NCBI RefSeq assembly: GCF_021654795.1
Contig: NZ_AP025344.1
Span: 434,001-498,000 of the forward strand
Length of the DNA stretch: 64,000 bases
Source of the DNA: Paenibacillus dendritiformis
Lineage (GTDB): Bacteria; Bacillota; Bacilli; Paenibacillales; Paenibacillaceae
Direction of reading: 5' to 3'
Shown: positions 56,787 to 64,000 of the stretch, piece after piece
Layout of the letters: the number at the start of each line of letters is the position of its first letter
How positions within the stretch are numbered: the first letter of the stretch is position 1
Translations under genes and position numbers: made by a program
The notes under the pieces: model-generated
What the model saw: the letters and a program-made list of their open reading frames with translations, nothing else
What the model was told of the DNA's origin: nothing
Database searches by the model: none

Positions 56787-57980
56787 ATGTTTTCCAGTTT
56801 GGGAGTCGCTCTCGGCTTCATTTACGTTTGTCTTGGCTTGATTGGAATCGGTGTACTCATTTTGTTATTGATGAAAGCACGCAATAACCGGCTAGCCAAG
56901 CATCAAGAGATTTATTTGGAGAAGCATCAGCCTTATTTCGTGTATTTGCAACGGCATATGCTGGACCCGGATCCGTTCCAGCCCCCCAAAGGGCCTCTTC
57001 GCCCGTTGGAGATGCGGGTGATTCAGGATAAGCTGATGGAATGGATGGACAAATTCAGCGGGGAGCAGCAGCAGAAGCTGACGGCGCTCTGTGAAGAGAT
57101 GGGTCTGGTCGACCGCGACATTAAGGAGTTGGGCAGCCTGTTCTATTCCAAGCAGATGAAGGCGGCGTTCCGCCTGGGCGGAATGCGCTCCGAGCGGGCG
57201 GTTCCCCATCTGACGAAGGCGATGATGCAGGAGAAGGACGGTCCGCTCCTGCAAGTGCTGGCGCGTTCCGTGGCGAAATGCGCTAATGATGCGGAGCAGC
57301 TATATACGATGCTTCAGCAGTTGACGCGCCACCGTCAAAGCCATTATTTGCTGGCAGCGGAGGTGCTGGAAGAGACGCGGGTGAACGCGACCCCGATGCT
57401 TGTCCGCTGTCTCAAAGACGAGTCGGACAATATGGTCAAGGCGGCATTGCTCGCGTTAAGCGGACAGACAGACGTCGCGCTGACGCCCGCCCTGCTTCCG
57501 CTCGTTGACAGTCATGACAAAGAGATCCGGGCCCTCGCGGTCAAAATGCTCGTTCGCGCCGGACATGCGCTGACCGAGAACAACATCCGGGAATGGATGA
57601 AGGATCCGGAATGGGAGATCCGAGCCGCTGTGGCAGAAGCGCTCGGACATTCCAAGAACACGGATCGAATCCCGGTGCTCAAGCAAGCATTGACCGATTC
57701 CAATTGGTGGGTTCGCTACTACAGCGCGAACAGCTTGGCCAATATGGAGGATGAGGGCTTCCATGCGCTGTGCGAAGCAGCGCTGGAGACTGACGATCAC
57801 TTCAAGTCGGACATGGCGAAGGATCGCATACACAAGGAGCTTCTGCGCGAACACTTTTTTGCTAGCCGGCGAGAGCAGGGTGCCGGATATCAGCCGAAGC
57901 GGATCATCTATGAGCAGTATTTCGGCGAGGCCGCAATCGCTCCGCTACTTGGCAGGGTAGGAGGCGATTATTCTGCTTAG
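56787..57980 (+). CDS. membrane-anchored HEAT-repeat protein
   Basis: A 397-residue protein. One N-terminal membrane helix (about 8-29, GFIYVCLGLIGIGVLILLLM) is followed by a cytoplasmic region with about five or six HEAT-type helical repeats (about 130-350; EIRALAVKMLVRAG, EIRAAVAEALGHS, WVRYYSANSLANM). Such repeats usually serve as protein-binding scaffolds. AAAGGAGG precedes the ATG. Its 3' end overlaps the start region of the glycosyltransferase gene, which suggests coupled translation and a joint complex. Confidence 0.85.
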   Translation: MFSSLGVALGFIYVCLGLIGIGVLILLLMKARNNRLAKHQEIYLEKHQPYFVYLQRHMLDPDPFQPPKGPLRPLEMRVIQDKLMEWMDKFSGEQQQKLTALCEEMGLVDRDIKELGSLFYSKQMKAAFRLGGMRSERAVPHLTKAMMQEKDGPLLQVLARSVAKCANDAEQLYTMLQQLTRHRQSHYLLAAEVLEETRVNATPMLVRCLKDESDNMVKAALLALSGQTDVALTPALLPLVDSHDKEIRALAVKMLVRAGHALTENNIREWMKDPEWEIRAAVAEALGHSKNTDRIPVLKQALTDSNWWVRYYSANSLANMEDEGFHALCEAALETDDHFKSDMAKDRIHKELLREHFFASRREQGAGYQPKRIIYEQYFGEAAIAPLLGRVGGDYSA

Positions 57981-58011
57981 AGATCTGCTGCTTGCCTATG
58001 GCGTCGTCGTC

Positions 58012-59400
58012 ATGTACTACGTCATTATTGTCAACTCTATTTATTTCGGCATAATGCTGTTTTCTTTTAAGAGCATTTTCTCGATTGTTCGCCGCAAGCG
58101 CTATGCGCTGCGCAGCAATCTGGCGGGCTCGGAGCATGTACCGCCGGTATCGCTGCTCGTGCCGGCCTATAACGAAGAATTGACGATTATCGAAAATGTG
58201 AAGTCGCTTATGACGCTTAACTATCCGACCTATGAGATCATCGTCGTCAATGACGGCTCCAGCGACAATACGCTGCAGGTGATGATCGAGGAGTTCGGGA
58301 TGTACCGCATGGACAATCTGGCCGTGCGCTACGCGGTCAATTGCACGAAGTTCCGGGGCGTCTATTACAATCCGGAATATCCGAATCTGTATCTTATCGA
58401 CAAGGCGAATGGCGGGAAGGCCGACTCGCTCAACGCGGGGATCAACTTCTCCCACTATCCGCTCATCTCGTCGATCGACGCCGACTCGCTGCTGGAGAAA
58501 GACTCGCTTATTCAAATGGCGAACCTGTACATGTCCAATCCGGAGGAGTATGTCGCCATCGGAGGCAATGTGCGGATCGCCAATGGCTGCAAAATCGAGA
58601 ACGGCACCGTCACCGAGGTGAGACTGCCGAAGAAGTGGTGGCCGATGTTCCAGACGCTGGAGTATTTGAAGGCGTTCCTCGGCGGCCGGATCGGCTGGGG
58701 CGCAATCAACGGGCTGATTATCGTCTCGGGCGCGTTTGGCCTGTTCCGCAAGGATTATGTCATCAAGGTTGGCGGGTACCGCGAAGGGTATCCGGGCGAG
58801 GACATGAACATCATTATCAAGCTGCACCGCTATATGCTGGAAAATAAACTGCCGTACCGCGTCGCGTTCTGCCCGGAAGCGGTCTGCTGGACGCAGGCGC
58901 CGGATACGTATCATATTTTGTCCAATCAGCGCAAGCGCTGGGGACGCGGCAATCTGAAAAACATGATCGAGAACTACGACATGGCGTTCCGTCCGAAGTA
59001 CAAAGTATTCGGCTTGCTCTCGATGCCGTATACGATTTTGTTCGAGGCGCTGAATCCGTATTTCAAGGTCACGGGCTTGCTCGCCTTGATCGGCTATGCC
59101 TTCCTGGATATGACGCAGTGGCCGATCGTGCTTATCTTCATGCTGATTAACTTCCTGTCCGGCATGCTGCTTGCCATCGGTTCGCTGCTGCTGGAGGAGA
59201 TCGCCTTCAAGCGATATCCGCGGATTAGCGATCTGTTCCGTATGCTCGCATTCAGCGTGCTCATGTTCTTCGGCTATCGCCAGTTGGGAGGTCTATGGCG
59301 GATTCAAGGCCATATTCAATATTTCCAGAACAACAACTCGTGGGGGGCGATGACCCGCCAGAGCTGGCAAGAGGAGAGCAAGCCGGTCAAGTCGGCTTGA
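58012..59400 (+). CDS. processive family-2 glycosyltransferase (membrane synthase)
   Basis: A 462-residue integral membrane synthase of the PgaC/hyaluronan/cellulose-synthase type. An N-terminal helix is followed by the cytoplasmic GT-A domain with VNDGSSDNT, KANGGKADSLNAG, the DADS metal site, GEDMN and the processivity motif QRKRW. Three or four C-terminal helices form the export channel part. It polymerises a nucleotide sugar and exports the chain. The frame is open upstream to 57961, and AGGAGG at 57959-57964 fits a CTG or ATT start at 57970-57973 (MLLRDLLLAYGVVV...); the listed ATG has no ribosome site. Confidence 0.92.
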   Translation: MYYVIIVNSIYFGIMLFSFKSIFSIVRRKRYALRSNLAGSEHVPPVSLLVPAYNEELTIIENVKSLMTLNYPTYEIIVVNDGSSDNTLQVMIEEFGMYRMDNLAVRYAVNCTKFRGVYYNPEYPNLYLIDKANGGKADSLNAGINFSHYPLISSIDADSLLEKDSLIQMANLYMSNPEEYVAIGGNVRIANGCKIENGTVTEVRLPKKWWPMFQTLEYLKAFLGGRIGWGAINGLIIVSGAFGLFRKDYVIKVGGYREGYPGEDMNIIIKLHRYMLENKLPYRVAFCPEAVCWTQAPDTYHILSNQRKRWGRGNLKNMIENYDMAFRPKYKVFGLLSMPYTILFEALNPYFKVTGLLALIGYAFLDMTQWPIVLIFMLINFLSGMLLAIGSLLLEEIAFKRYPRISDLFRMLAFSVLMFFGYRQLGGLWRIQGHIQYFQNNNSWGAMTRQSWQEESKPVKSA

Positions 59401-59433
59401 CGATAACCGTTGGGAAAGGTGGTATTTCCGAAA

Positions 59434-60231
59434 ATGCTGAACTCGGTAATGAAACCGGAAGCTGCATCGTCTGTCAAAGAAAAGGTCCATCGCTTGTGCG
59501 CCAAGGACAGCGGCTGTCTGGGGGTGATTCTTCTGCACGCCCAGCCGTTCGGTTCGAACTGGGAAGCGCAGGCGCGGGAGTGGCTCTCGGCTGACCGTAA
59601 TCTCCGCTTCGAGCTGATGCGGGATGCGGCCCATGACATTCTGGCCGTCCTGCTGCCGGATTGCGCGCTCGACATGACCCACTATCATGCGCTGCAGCTG
59701 AAGATGCTGCTCGAGCAGAGTCATGTCGGCAAGCCGATCGTATGCGCGATAGCCGCGCCGGACAACCCGGCGGAAGCGGAAGCGCTCCTCTTCGACCGCT
59801 GGTCGGAGCTGAAGACGATGGACGGAACCGCAGGCATCTGGATCCTGCACGATGAACTGGAGGCGCCTGACGCGAAGAAAATTCTTATCGTCGACCATGA
59901 CGACAGCGTGCGCGAGTTCCTGCAGATCCAGCTGAAGCTCCAGGGATATGAGGTGCACGCGGCGACCGACGCGATCACCGCCCTGGACATGATTCGGAAG
60001 GAAGGCTACGACCTCATCGTCACCGAGCTGAATTTGTACGGGTTGAACGGCTTGCCGTTCATTTCCCAGATTCAGAAGATGGACCTCGCCAAGGAGCCCA
60101 AAATCGTCATTTTGTCGGAGCAGCGCGTAGGAAGCACCATTGAGCACTGCTTCCAGCAGGGCGTCAGCGATTATATTACGAAGCCGTTCTCGCCGGCGGA
60201 TTTGGACGCCAGAATCAGAAGCTGTTTGTAA
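59434..60231 (+). CDS. pseudo-receiver protein of the polysaccharide operon
   Basis: A 265-residue protein. Residues 1-145 are an unrecognised alpha/beta domain. Residues 148-265 form a receiver domain with the acidic cluster (ILIVDHDD, Asp154/156/157) and the conserved Lys250 (YITKPFSP). The phosphoacceptor Asp is replaced by Glu198 (LIVTELNLYG; codon GAG). A Glu here usually mimics the phosphorylated state or prevents switching. There is no DNA-binding domain, so it probably acts by protein contact, perhaps with the adjacent glycosyltransferase or HEAT protein. The start at 59434 has GGAAAGGTGG upstream. Confidence 0.82.
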   Translation: MLNSVMKPEAASSVKEKVHRLCAKDSGCLGVILLHAQPFGSNWEAQAREWLSADRNLRFELMRDAAHDILAVLLPDCALDMTHYHALQLKMLLEQSHVGKPIVCAIAAPDNPAEAEALLFDRWSELKTMDGTAGIWILHDELEAPDAKKILIVDHDDSVREFLQIQLKLQGYEVHAATDAITALDMIRKEGYDLIVTELNLYGLNGLPFISQIQKMDLAKEPKIVILSEQRVGSTIEHCFQQGVSDYITKPFSPADLDARIRSCL

Positions 60232-60321
60232 ATAGATAGATAAGTGCGCGTTCCCGCAGGCCGCCAACTGGTCGGCGGGGACAACCTCTATAACCCAATT
60301 CTTCTATGGAAGGTGAAGCCT

Positions 60322-61686
60322 GTGAACATGTATGCCGCCAATTTGAAACACAACATCGAAAACCAATCGTCTGTCGTCGGAGTCATCGGTCTCGGATATG
60401 TCGGTCTGCCGCTTGCAGTCGAGATGTGCAAGCAAGGGTTCCGCGTCATCGGAATTGACCTGAATCCTTCCAAGATCGCCAGCATCCGCAAAGGGCACTC
60501 CTACATTAAAGACGTCAGCGATGAGACGCTGCAACAATGCATGGACACAGGACGGTTCATGGCTACGAACGAGTTCGAGCAGATCCGCGAGATGGATGCG
60601 GTCAGCATTTGCGTTCCGACGCCGCTGAGCGAGAATCAGGATCCGGACACGTCGTACATTACGCAAGTCGTGGATCAATTGAAGCAGTATATGAAGAAGG
60701 GGACCCTCATTACGCTGGAGAGCACGACGTATCCCGGCACGACGGAGGAGCTCATTCAACGGGAGATCGAGAAGCTCGGCTACCGCGCGGGAGAGGATTT
60801 CTTCCTCTGCTTCTCGCCGGAACGGGTCGATCCTTCCAATACGAAATACAATACGTTCAATACGCCGAAGGTCATCGGCGGGGCCACCCCGGCCTGCCTG
60901 GAGCTGGGGACCGCGCTCTACAGCCGCGTCGTCATGCAAGTCGTGCCGGTCTCGTCCACGAAGGTGGCCGAAATGTCGAAGCTGCTGGAGAACACGTTCC
61001 GCAGCATCAATATTGCCTTCATCAACGAGATGGCGATGATGTGCGACCGGATGAGCATCGACATCTGGGAAGTCATCGAGGCCGCTTCGACGAAGCCGTT
61101 CGGATTCATGCCGTTCTACCCGGGACCGGGCATCGGCGGCCATTGCATCCCGCTCGATCCGATGTATCTGTCCTGGAAGGCGAAGGGCTTCCGCTTCTAC
61201 AGCAAATTCATCGATATTGCCCAATCAATTAACGCGAACATGCCGTATTATGTCGTCGAGAAGACCGGGCGGATTTTGAATCAGAGCGCCAAATCGCTCA
61301 ATCATTCCAAAATCCTTATCCTTGGGATGGCATACAAGCCCGATATCGACGATCTGCGGGAATCGCCGGGACTGGAAGTGTACGAGCTGTTCAAGGCGAG
61401 CGGCGCCAATGTCGATTACTACGATCCGCACGCCACTCACTTCGTCAGCAAGTCGGGCAAAATGGTGCGCACCATCGACTACAGTCTGGCCGAGTTCGCG
61501 AATTATGACTGCATGGTGCTGATCACGAATCATCAGTCGTTCGACTATGAGCAGCTGGCGGATCTCGGGCTTCCGATTCTGGATACCCGCAACGCCTTCA
61601 AGGGCATTGAGCGGCCGAACATTTTCAAGCTGGGCAATTCGGTGCAGCAAATTCAGAGCGAGTGGGATCAGGTTGTTTTGGTCTAG
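60322..61686 (+). CDS. UDP-N-acetylhexosamine 6-dehydrogenase (WbpA-like)
   Basis: A 454-residue NAD-dependent nucleotide-sugar dehydrogenase that oxidises C6 to a carboxylate. N-terminal Rossmann motif GVIGLGYVGLP, FSPERVDPSNTKYN (the pattern of the UDP-GlcNAc/ManNAc branch rather than UDP-glucose), the catalytic Cys in GPGIGGHCIPLDP and the C-terminal Rossmann-like ILGMAYKPDIDDLRESP. The GTG start at 60322 has GAAGGTGA upstream. It would supply an acidic sugar precursor for the operon's synthase. The exact substrate is inferred. Confidence 0.9.
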   Translation: MNMYAANLKHNIENQSSVVGVIGLGYVGLPLAVEMCKQGFRVIGIDLNPSKIASIRKGHSYIKDVSDETLQQCMDTGRFMATNEFEQIREMDAVSICVPTPLSENQDPDTSYITQVVDQLKQYMKKGTLITLESTTYPGTTEELIQREIEKLGYRAGEDFFLCFSPERVDPSNTKYNTFNTPKVIGGATPACLELGTALYSRVVMQVVPVSSTKVAEMSKLLENTFRSINIAFINEMAMMCDRMSIDIWEVIEAASTKPFGFMPFYPGPGIGGHCIPLDPMYLSWKAKGFRFYSKFIDIAQSINANMPYYVVEKTGRILNQSAKSLNHSKILILGMAYKPDIDDLRESPGLEVYELFKASGANVDYYDPHATHFVSKSGKMVRTIDYSLAEFANYDCMVLITNHQSFDYEQLADLGLPILDTRNAFKGIERPNIFKLGNSVQQIQSEWDQVVLV

Positions 61687-62620
61687 ACCGCTGCTGTGGT
61701 GGTTCCGCCGGAGCGAGGAAGGCGGTTGGCGGCCCTCGTTCCTTACCGGGCAGCACGGGCTGAAGATGGCCGTGTTGCTCTGCTATTTGGTGGTCGCTTC
61801 TCTGCTGCTCAGCCAGGCCGGAACGGAAAATACGCGGGCGACCTGGGTGTGGGAGACGCGGTGGATGGCGGAAGCGCCGGCCGATATCGTCTCCTTCGCG
61901 CAGGCGCAGCGAATCAATCTGATCTATCTTCAGATTGATCAGGAGCAGGAAGCCGAGTCTTACCGCCGCTTCATTCGCATGGCCCGCGAGGCCGGCATCC
62001 AGGTGCACGCCCTGGAAGGGAAGCCCGAGTGGGCCATCCCCGATCGCCGCGAGGAGGGCGTCGGCTTTATCCGCTGGGTCCGCGATTACAATGCGGCCGT
62101 GCCGGAGGAGGAGCGGTTCAGCGGCGTCCATTTCGATGTCGAGCCTTATCTCCTGCCGGGCTGGAAGGAGGAGCAGGCTCGTATTGTGGAGGAATGGACG
62201 GACAGCATGGACCGCTGGATTCGCGAGGCCCGGGAGGCGGGACTGTTCATCGCGGCCGATGTGCCCTTCTGGCTGGACAAGATTCCGGCGCCAGGGGAGG
62301 ACGCCTCGATGAGCGTCTGGGTGCAGGAACGGTTCGACGCCATCACGATTATGGCGTACCGCAACCACGTCAATGCGATCTATGACGTGGCCGCCGCCGA
62401 TCTGAGCGTCGGGGAGCGGCTGAACCGTCCGGTCTTCGTCGGCGTCGAGCTGGGCCGGACCGACGAAGGCGAGAGCGTATCGTTCCATGGCCAGTCCGAG
62501 CATTATTTTGATTACCATCTGCGGGCATTGGAGCGGCAGGGAGGGCGTCATCCGTCCTTTGCCGGCGTCGCCATCCATCATCTGCGGGCATGGTACGAAA
62601 TGGTGTATGGAGCGGAGTGA
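61673..62620 (+). CDS. membrane-anchored TIM-barrel-like protein, unknown function
   Basis: About 315 residues if it starts at TTG 61673, overlapping the dehydrogenase gene by 14 bases. An N-terminal membrane helix (KMAVLLCYLVVASLLLS) leads to an extracytoplasmic domain with barrel-like strands: RINLIYLQID, HFDVEPYLLPGW (acidic pair Asp/Glu), LFIAADVPFWLD and ITIMAYRNHVN. These resemble glycoside-hydrolase barrels (GH18-like DxE-type strand) but I do not recognise the family. The start is uncertain; ATG 61766 is an alternative. Last gene of the operon. Confidence 0.65.
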   Translation: MFWSRPLLWWFRRSEEGGWRPSFLTGQHGLKMAVLLCYLVVASLLLSQAGTENTRATWVWETRWMAEAPADIVSFAQAQRINLIYLQIDQEQEAESYRRFIRMAREAGIQVHALEGKPEWAIPDRREEGVGFIRWVRDYNAAVPEEERFSGVHFDVEPYLLPGWKEEQARIVEEWTDSMDRWIREAREAGLFIAADVPFWLDKIPAPGEDASMSVWVQERFDAITIMAYRNHVNAIYDVAAADLSVGERLNRPVFVGVELGRTDEGESVSFHGQSEHYFDYHLRALERQGGRHPSFAGVAIHHLRAWYEMVYGAE

Positions 62621-62770
62621 ACTGGATCTATAGGAGCCTTATCCATGCCCTTTGTTGGAGTTTTAATAAGGTCTTCCCGTATACACCCTTCTTCATTGAA
62701 TGACAAAATCCGCAGCTTCAAATATCTCGTTTGAGAATGTTACTTGAATTGCGGTTATTGAAAATAAGAT

Positions 62771-62795
62771 GAGGGGCTGAGTAAGCCAGCCCCTC
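62771..62795. terminator. hairpin after the polysaccharide operon
   Basis: GAGGGGCT pairs perfectly with AGCCCCTC across a 9-base loop. There is no immediate T-run, so termination strength is uncertain; TTTATTTTT follows about 18 bases later. Confidence 0.5.
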
Positions 62796-62929
62796 GATAC
62801 GGTAATAATTTATTTTTCACACTTCTAATCCAGCTCCCTATTCATTAACGACTGAAGCTCACTGAATTTTTAATTGTAACTATTTACACCATCCAAATTC
62901 AGGTCCTTTAGAATGTTAGTTACATGACC

Positions 62930-63094
62930 CTATCCAAAAACATCTGACTTATATCTATCATGATATCCAGCAAAGGATAAAGTACCTGTAATCACTGCTC
63001 TCATCATTCCAAAGCCAGCATGAAACGTCGGTGCTCCCCTATCCCCTTTAGCTGCTTTAGCCTTTACAAGCCTCGTGTTGCCCGGTTGCCGCAA
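62930..63094 (-). pseudogene. possible gene remnant in AT-richer stretch
   Basis: A 54-codon minus-strand frame whose end reads like protein (GAPTFHAGFGMMRAVITG, then FAGYHDRYKSDVFG). It has no ribosome site. A second protein-like tail lies further along the same strand (about 62700-62765, EIFEAADFVIQ). The base composition is lower in GC than both flanks. It could be debris of a transferred gene. The stretch 62621-63148 otherwise holds nothing recognisable. Confidence 0.25.
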
Positions 63095-63148
63095 CCCCTT
63101 CCGTCATGGTTCAATAAGAGAGAATATAACGCAAAGGAGCGGGGACGG

Positions 63149-63472
63149 ATGGGATTTCAGACCGAGTTCAATTCCGTATGCAAGTTCAAGAAGGAGCAGG
63201 AATTATATGAACTGCTGGAATATGGACGCTGCAAAATGACCAAGGAAGGCTTCCGGATCTATCCGACCGGCCAGATGGTCATCGCTTATTCGCCGGACAA
63301 TACGGCGGTTGCGATTGTGAAGATCAGCGCCTCCATCGCCGAGATTAATTTTCAGGGCGAGGAAGTGACGGCGGTCGAGATGGAGCTCGTCCGCAGATTG
63401 AACGAAGAAGAGTCCCGGGTCCAGACCGCTCTGGCCCACGAGATGTTCTTCGGCAATCCGAAGCGCGCCTAG
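63149..63472 (+). CDS. small conserved protein of unknown function, 107 aa
   Basis: A soluble alpha/beta protein starting MGFQTEFNSVCKFKKEQ, with KMTKEGFRIYPTGQMVIAY in the middle and a helical end. I do not recognise a family with confidence. The start at 63149 has AAAGGAG 9 bases upstream; the frame is open further upstream (63020) through the AT-richer stretch, which is probably non-coding. Confidence 0.72.
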   Translation: MGFQTEFNSVCKFKKEQELYELLEYGRCKMTKEGFRIYPTGQMVIAYSPDNTAVAIVKISASIAEINFQGEEVTAVEMELVRRLNEEESRVQTALAHEMFFGNPKRA

Positions 63473-63663
63473 CTCCGCAAGCGCGTCCTGGAATAGAAGC
63501 GCCTCATGCCGGTTATCCGGGACGAAGGGCTTCTATTTTTGATCCGGGGCGAGAAAAGGGAAGCCGATGGAGCGCCACGGTTCCGGTTGGGGGAAATAGG
63601 GCATTCTAGGAATAAGAATGCCTGCGCGCCTCTTGCGACGCAGAGGAAAAGGAGTCTGATTCC

Positions 63664-64000
63664 ATGCTTGTCCGATTCGGGTACGTGGCCATGTCGATGG
63701 TGGTGGCGAACGCATCCCCGTCGCGCACAATGACGTTTAAGCGCTTCCAGGCGCTGCCCGATCGCGAGGCAGCGCTGCGCAAGCTGGAGCGAATTGCGGC
63801 GGAGAATCTGCATAATACCCTTCGGCTGTTGAAGCATAACCGCGCGCATGATATCCGGCTGTACCGGATGTCCTCGAAGCTCATTCCGCTGGCGACCCAC
63901 GAGGCGCTGGCCGATTGGGATCCGTTCCCGGCGCTGCGGGACGGTTTCGCGGCTGTCGGCGATTATGCGAAGCGGCACGGCATGCGCCTGTCATTCCATC
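63664..64000 (+). CDS. uvsE: UV DNA damage endonuclease, 5' part (cut by window end)
   Basis: The first 112 residues of a UvsE/UVDE-type TIM-barrel enzyme that nicks DNA next to UV photoproducts. The N-terminus VRFGYVAMSMVVANASPSRTMTF, the LHNTLRLLKHN helix and the YRMSSKLIPLATH strand are characteristic. AAAAGGAG lies upstream of the ATG. The gene continues beyond base 64000. Confidence 0.9.
   Translation, partial: MLVRFGYVAMSMVVANASPSRTMTFKRFQALPDREAALRKLERIAAENLHNTLRLLKHNRAHDIRLYRMSSKLIPLATHEALADWDPFPALRDGFAAVGDYAKRHGMRLSFH

Noticed and set aside
57904..58914. 336-codon minus-strand frame
   Set aside because: Antisense to the glycosyltransferase with no family motifs.

Overview
The window looks like chromosomal DNA of a Paenibacillus or a close relative (Bacillota, family Paenibacillaceae). 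The GC content is moderately high, ribosome binding sites are strong AGGAGG types, and GTG/TTG starts are common. Other signs are a three-repeat SLH surface anchor, a Lpl/Ytc-type sugar ABC transporter beside a membrane-bound AraC regulator, CcpA-type cre sites, a purine riboswitch, and UPF0154, Ntdp and HelD proteins. Species cannot be read from the sequence alone.

Layout. 0-2.1 kb: end of a substrate-uptake ABC operon on the minus strand, divergent from a LysR regulator. 2.3-9.4 kb: housekeeping genes (VTT membrane protein, Mn superoxide dismutase, GNAT acetyltransferase, Ntdp phosphatase, a QueG-Ogt fusion, YneF, FolE and one unknown protein). 9.6-11.6 kb: a guanine-class purine riboswitch with its terminator in front of adenine deaminase. 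12-14.3 kb: helD, interrupted by a single-base frameshift. 14.5-16.9 kb: a small membrane protein and a Type II restriction-modification pair. 17-21 kb: a second, multidomain superoxide dismutase, a membrane-anchored hydrolase and an IclR regulator. 21-22 kb: a gene-free stretch built of degenerate repeats. 22-29.6 kb: a sugar ABC operon with its divergent regulator and a dehydrogenase. 30-31.4 kb: an IS3-family element that landed in more of the same repeats. 31.7-43.5 kb: KptA, a 2,025-residue S-layer-anchored nuclease/5'-nucleotidase, and a two-component system with an unusual dual-kinase sensor. 43.7-53.4 kb: a small membrane protein, an oxidoreductase, a transporter, aconitase, an amidase-domain protein, D-Ala-D-Ala ligase, a 55-bp tandem repeat array and a YfcE-type phosphoesterase. 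53.6-62.6 kb: a small conserved protein, then a six-gene co-directional exopolysaccharide-type locus. 62.6-64 kb: an AT-richer stretch, a small unknown gene and the start of uvsE.

The most promising candidate for an undescribed system is the 54.5-62.6 kb operon. It encodes a membrane-anchored TIM-barrel glycosidase-like protein, a membrane-anchored HEAT-repeat protein, a processive family-2 glycosyltransferase, a receiver-domain protein whose phosphoacceptor Asp is replaced by Glu, a nucleotide-sugar 6-dehydrogenase and a second membrane-anchored TIM-barrel-like protein. Together they could make, modify and export an acidic polysaccharide, with the pseudo-receiver as a fixed-state regulator or scaffold. 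A structured leader of about 500 bases precedes it.

Two repeat families have no gene explanation: hairpin-forming units of about 50 nt at 21.4-21.9, 29.9 and 31.4 kb, and six 54-56-bp units at 52.46-52.79 kb. All functional names rest on reading motifs and recalled families; no database search was run.
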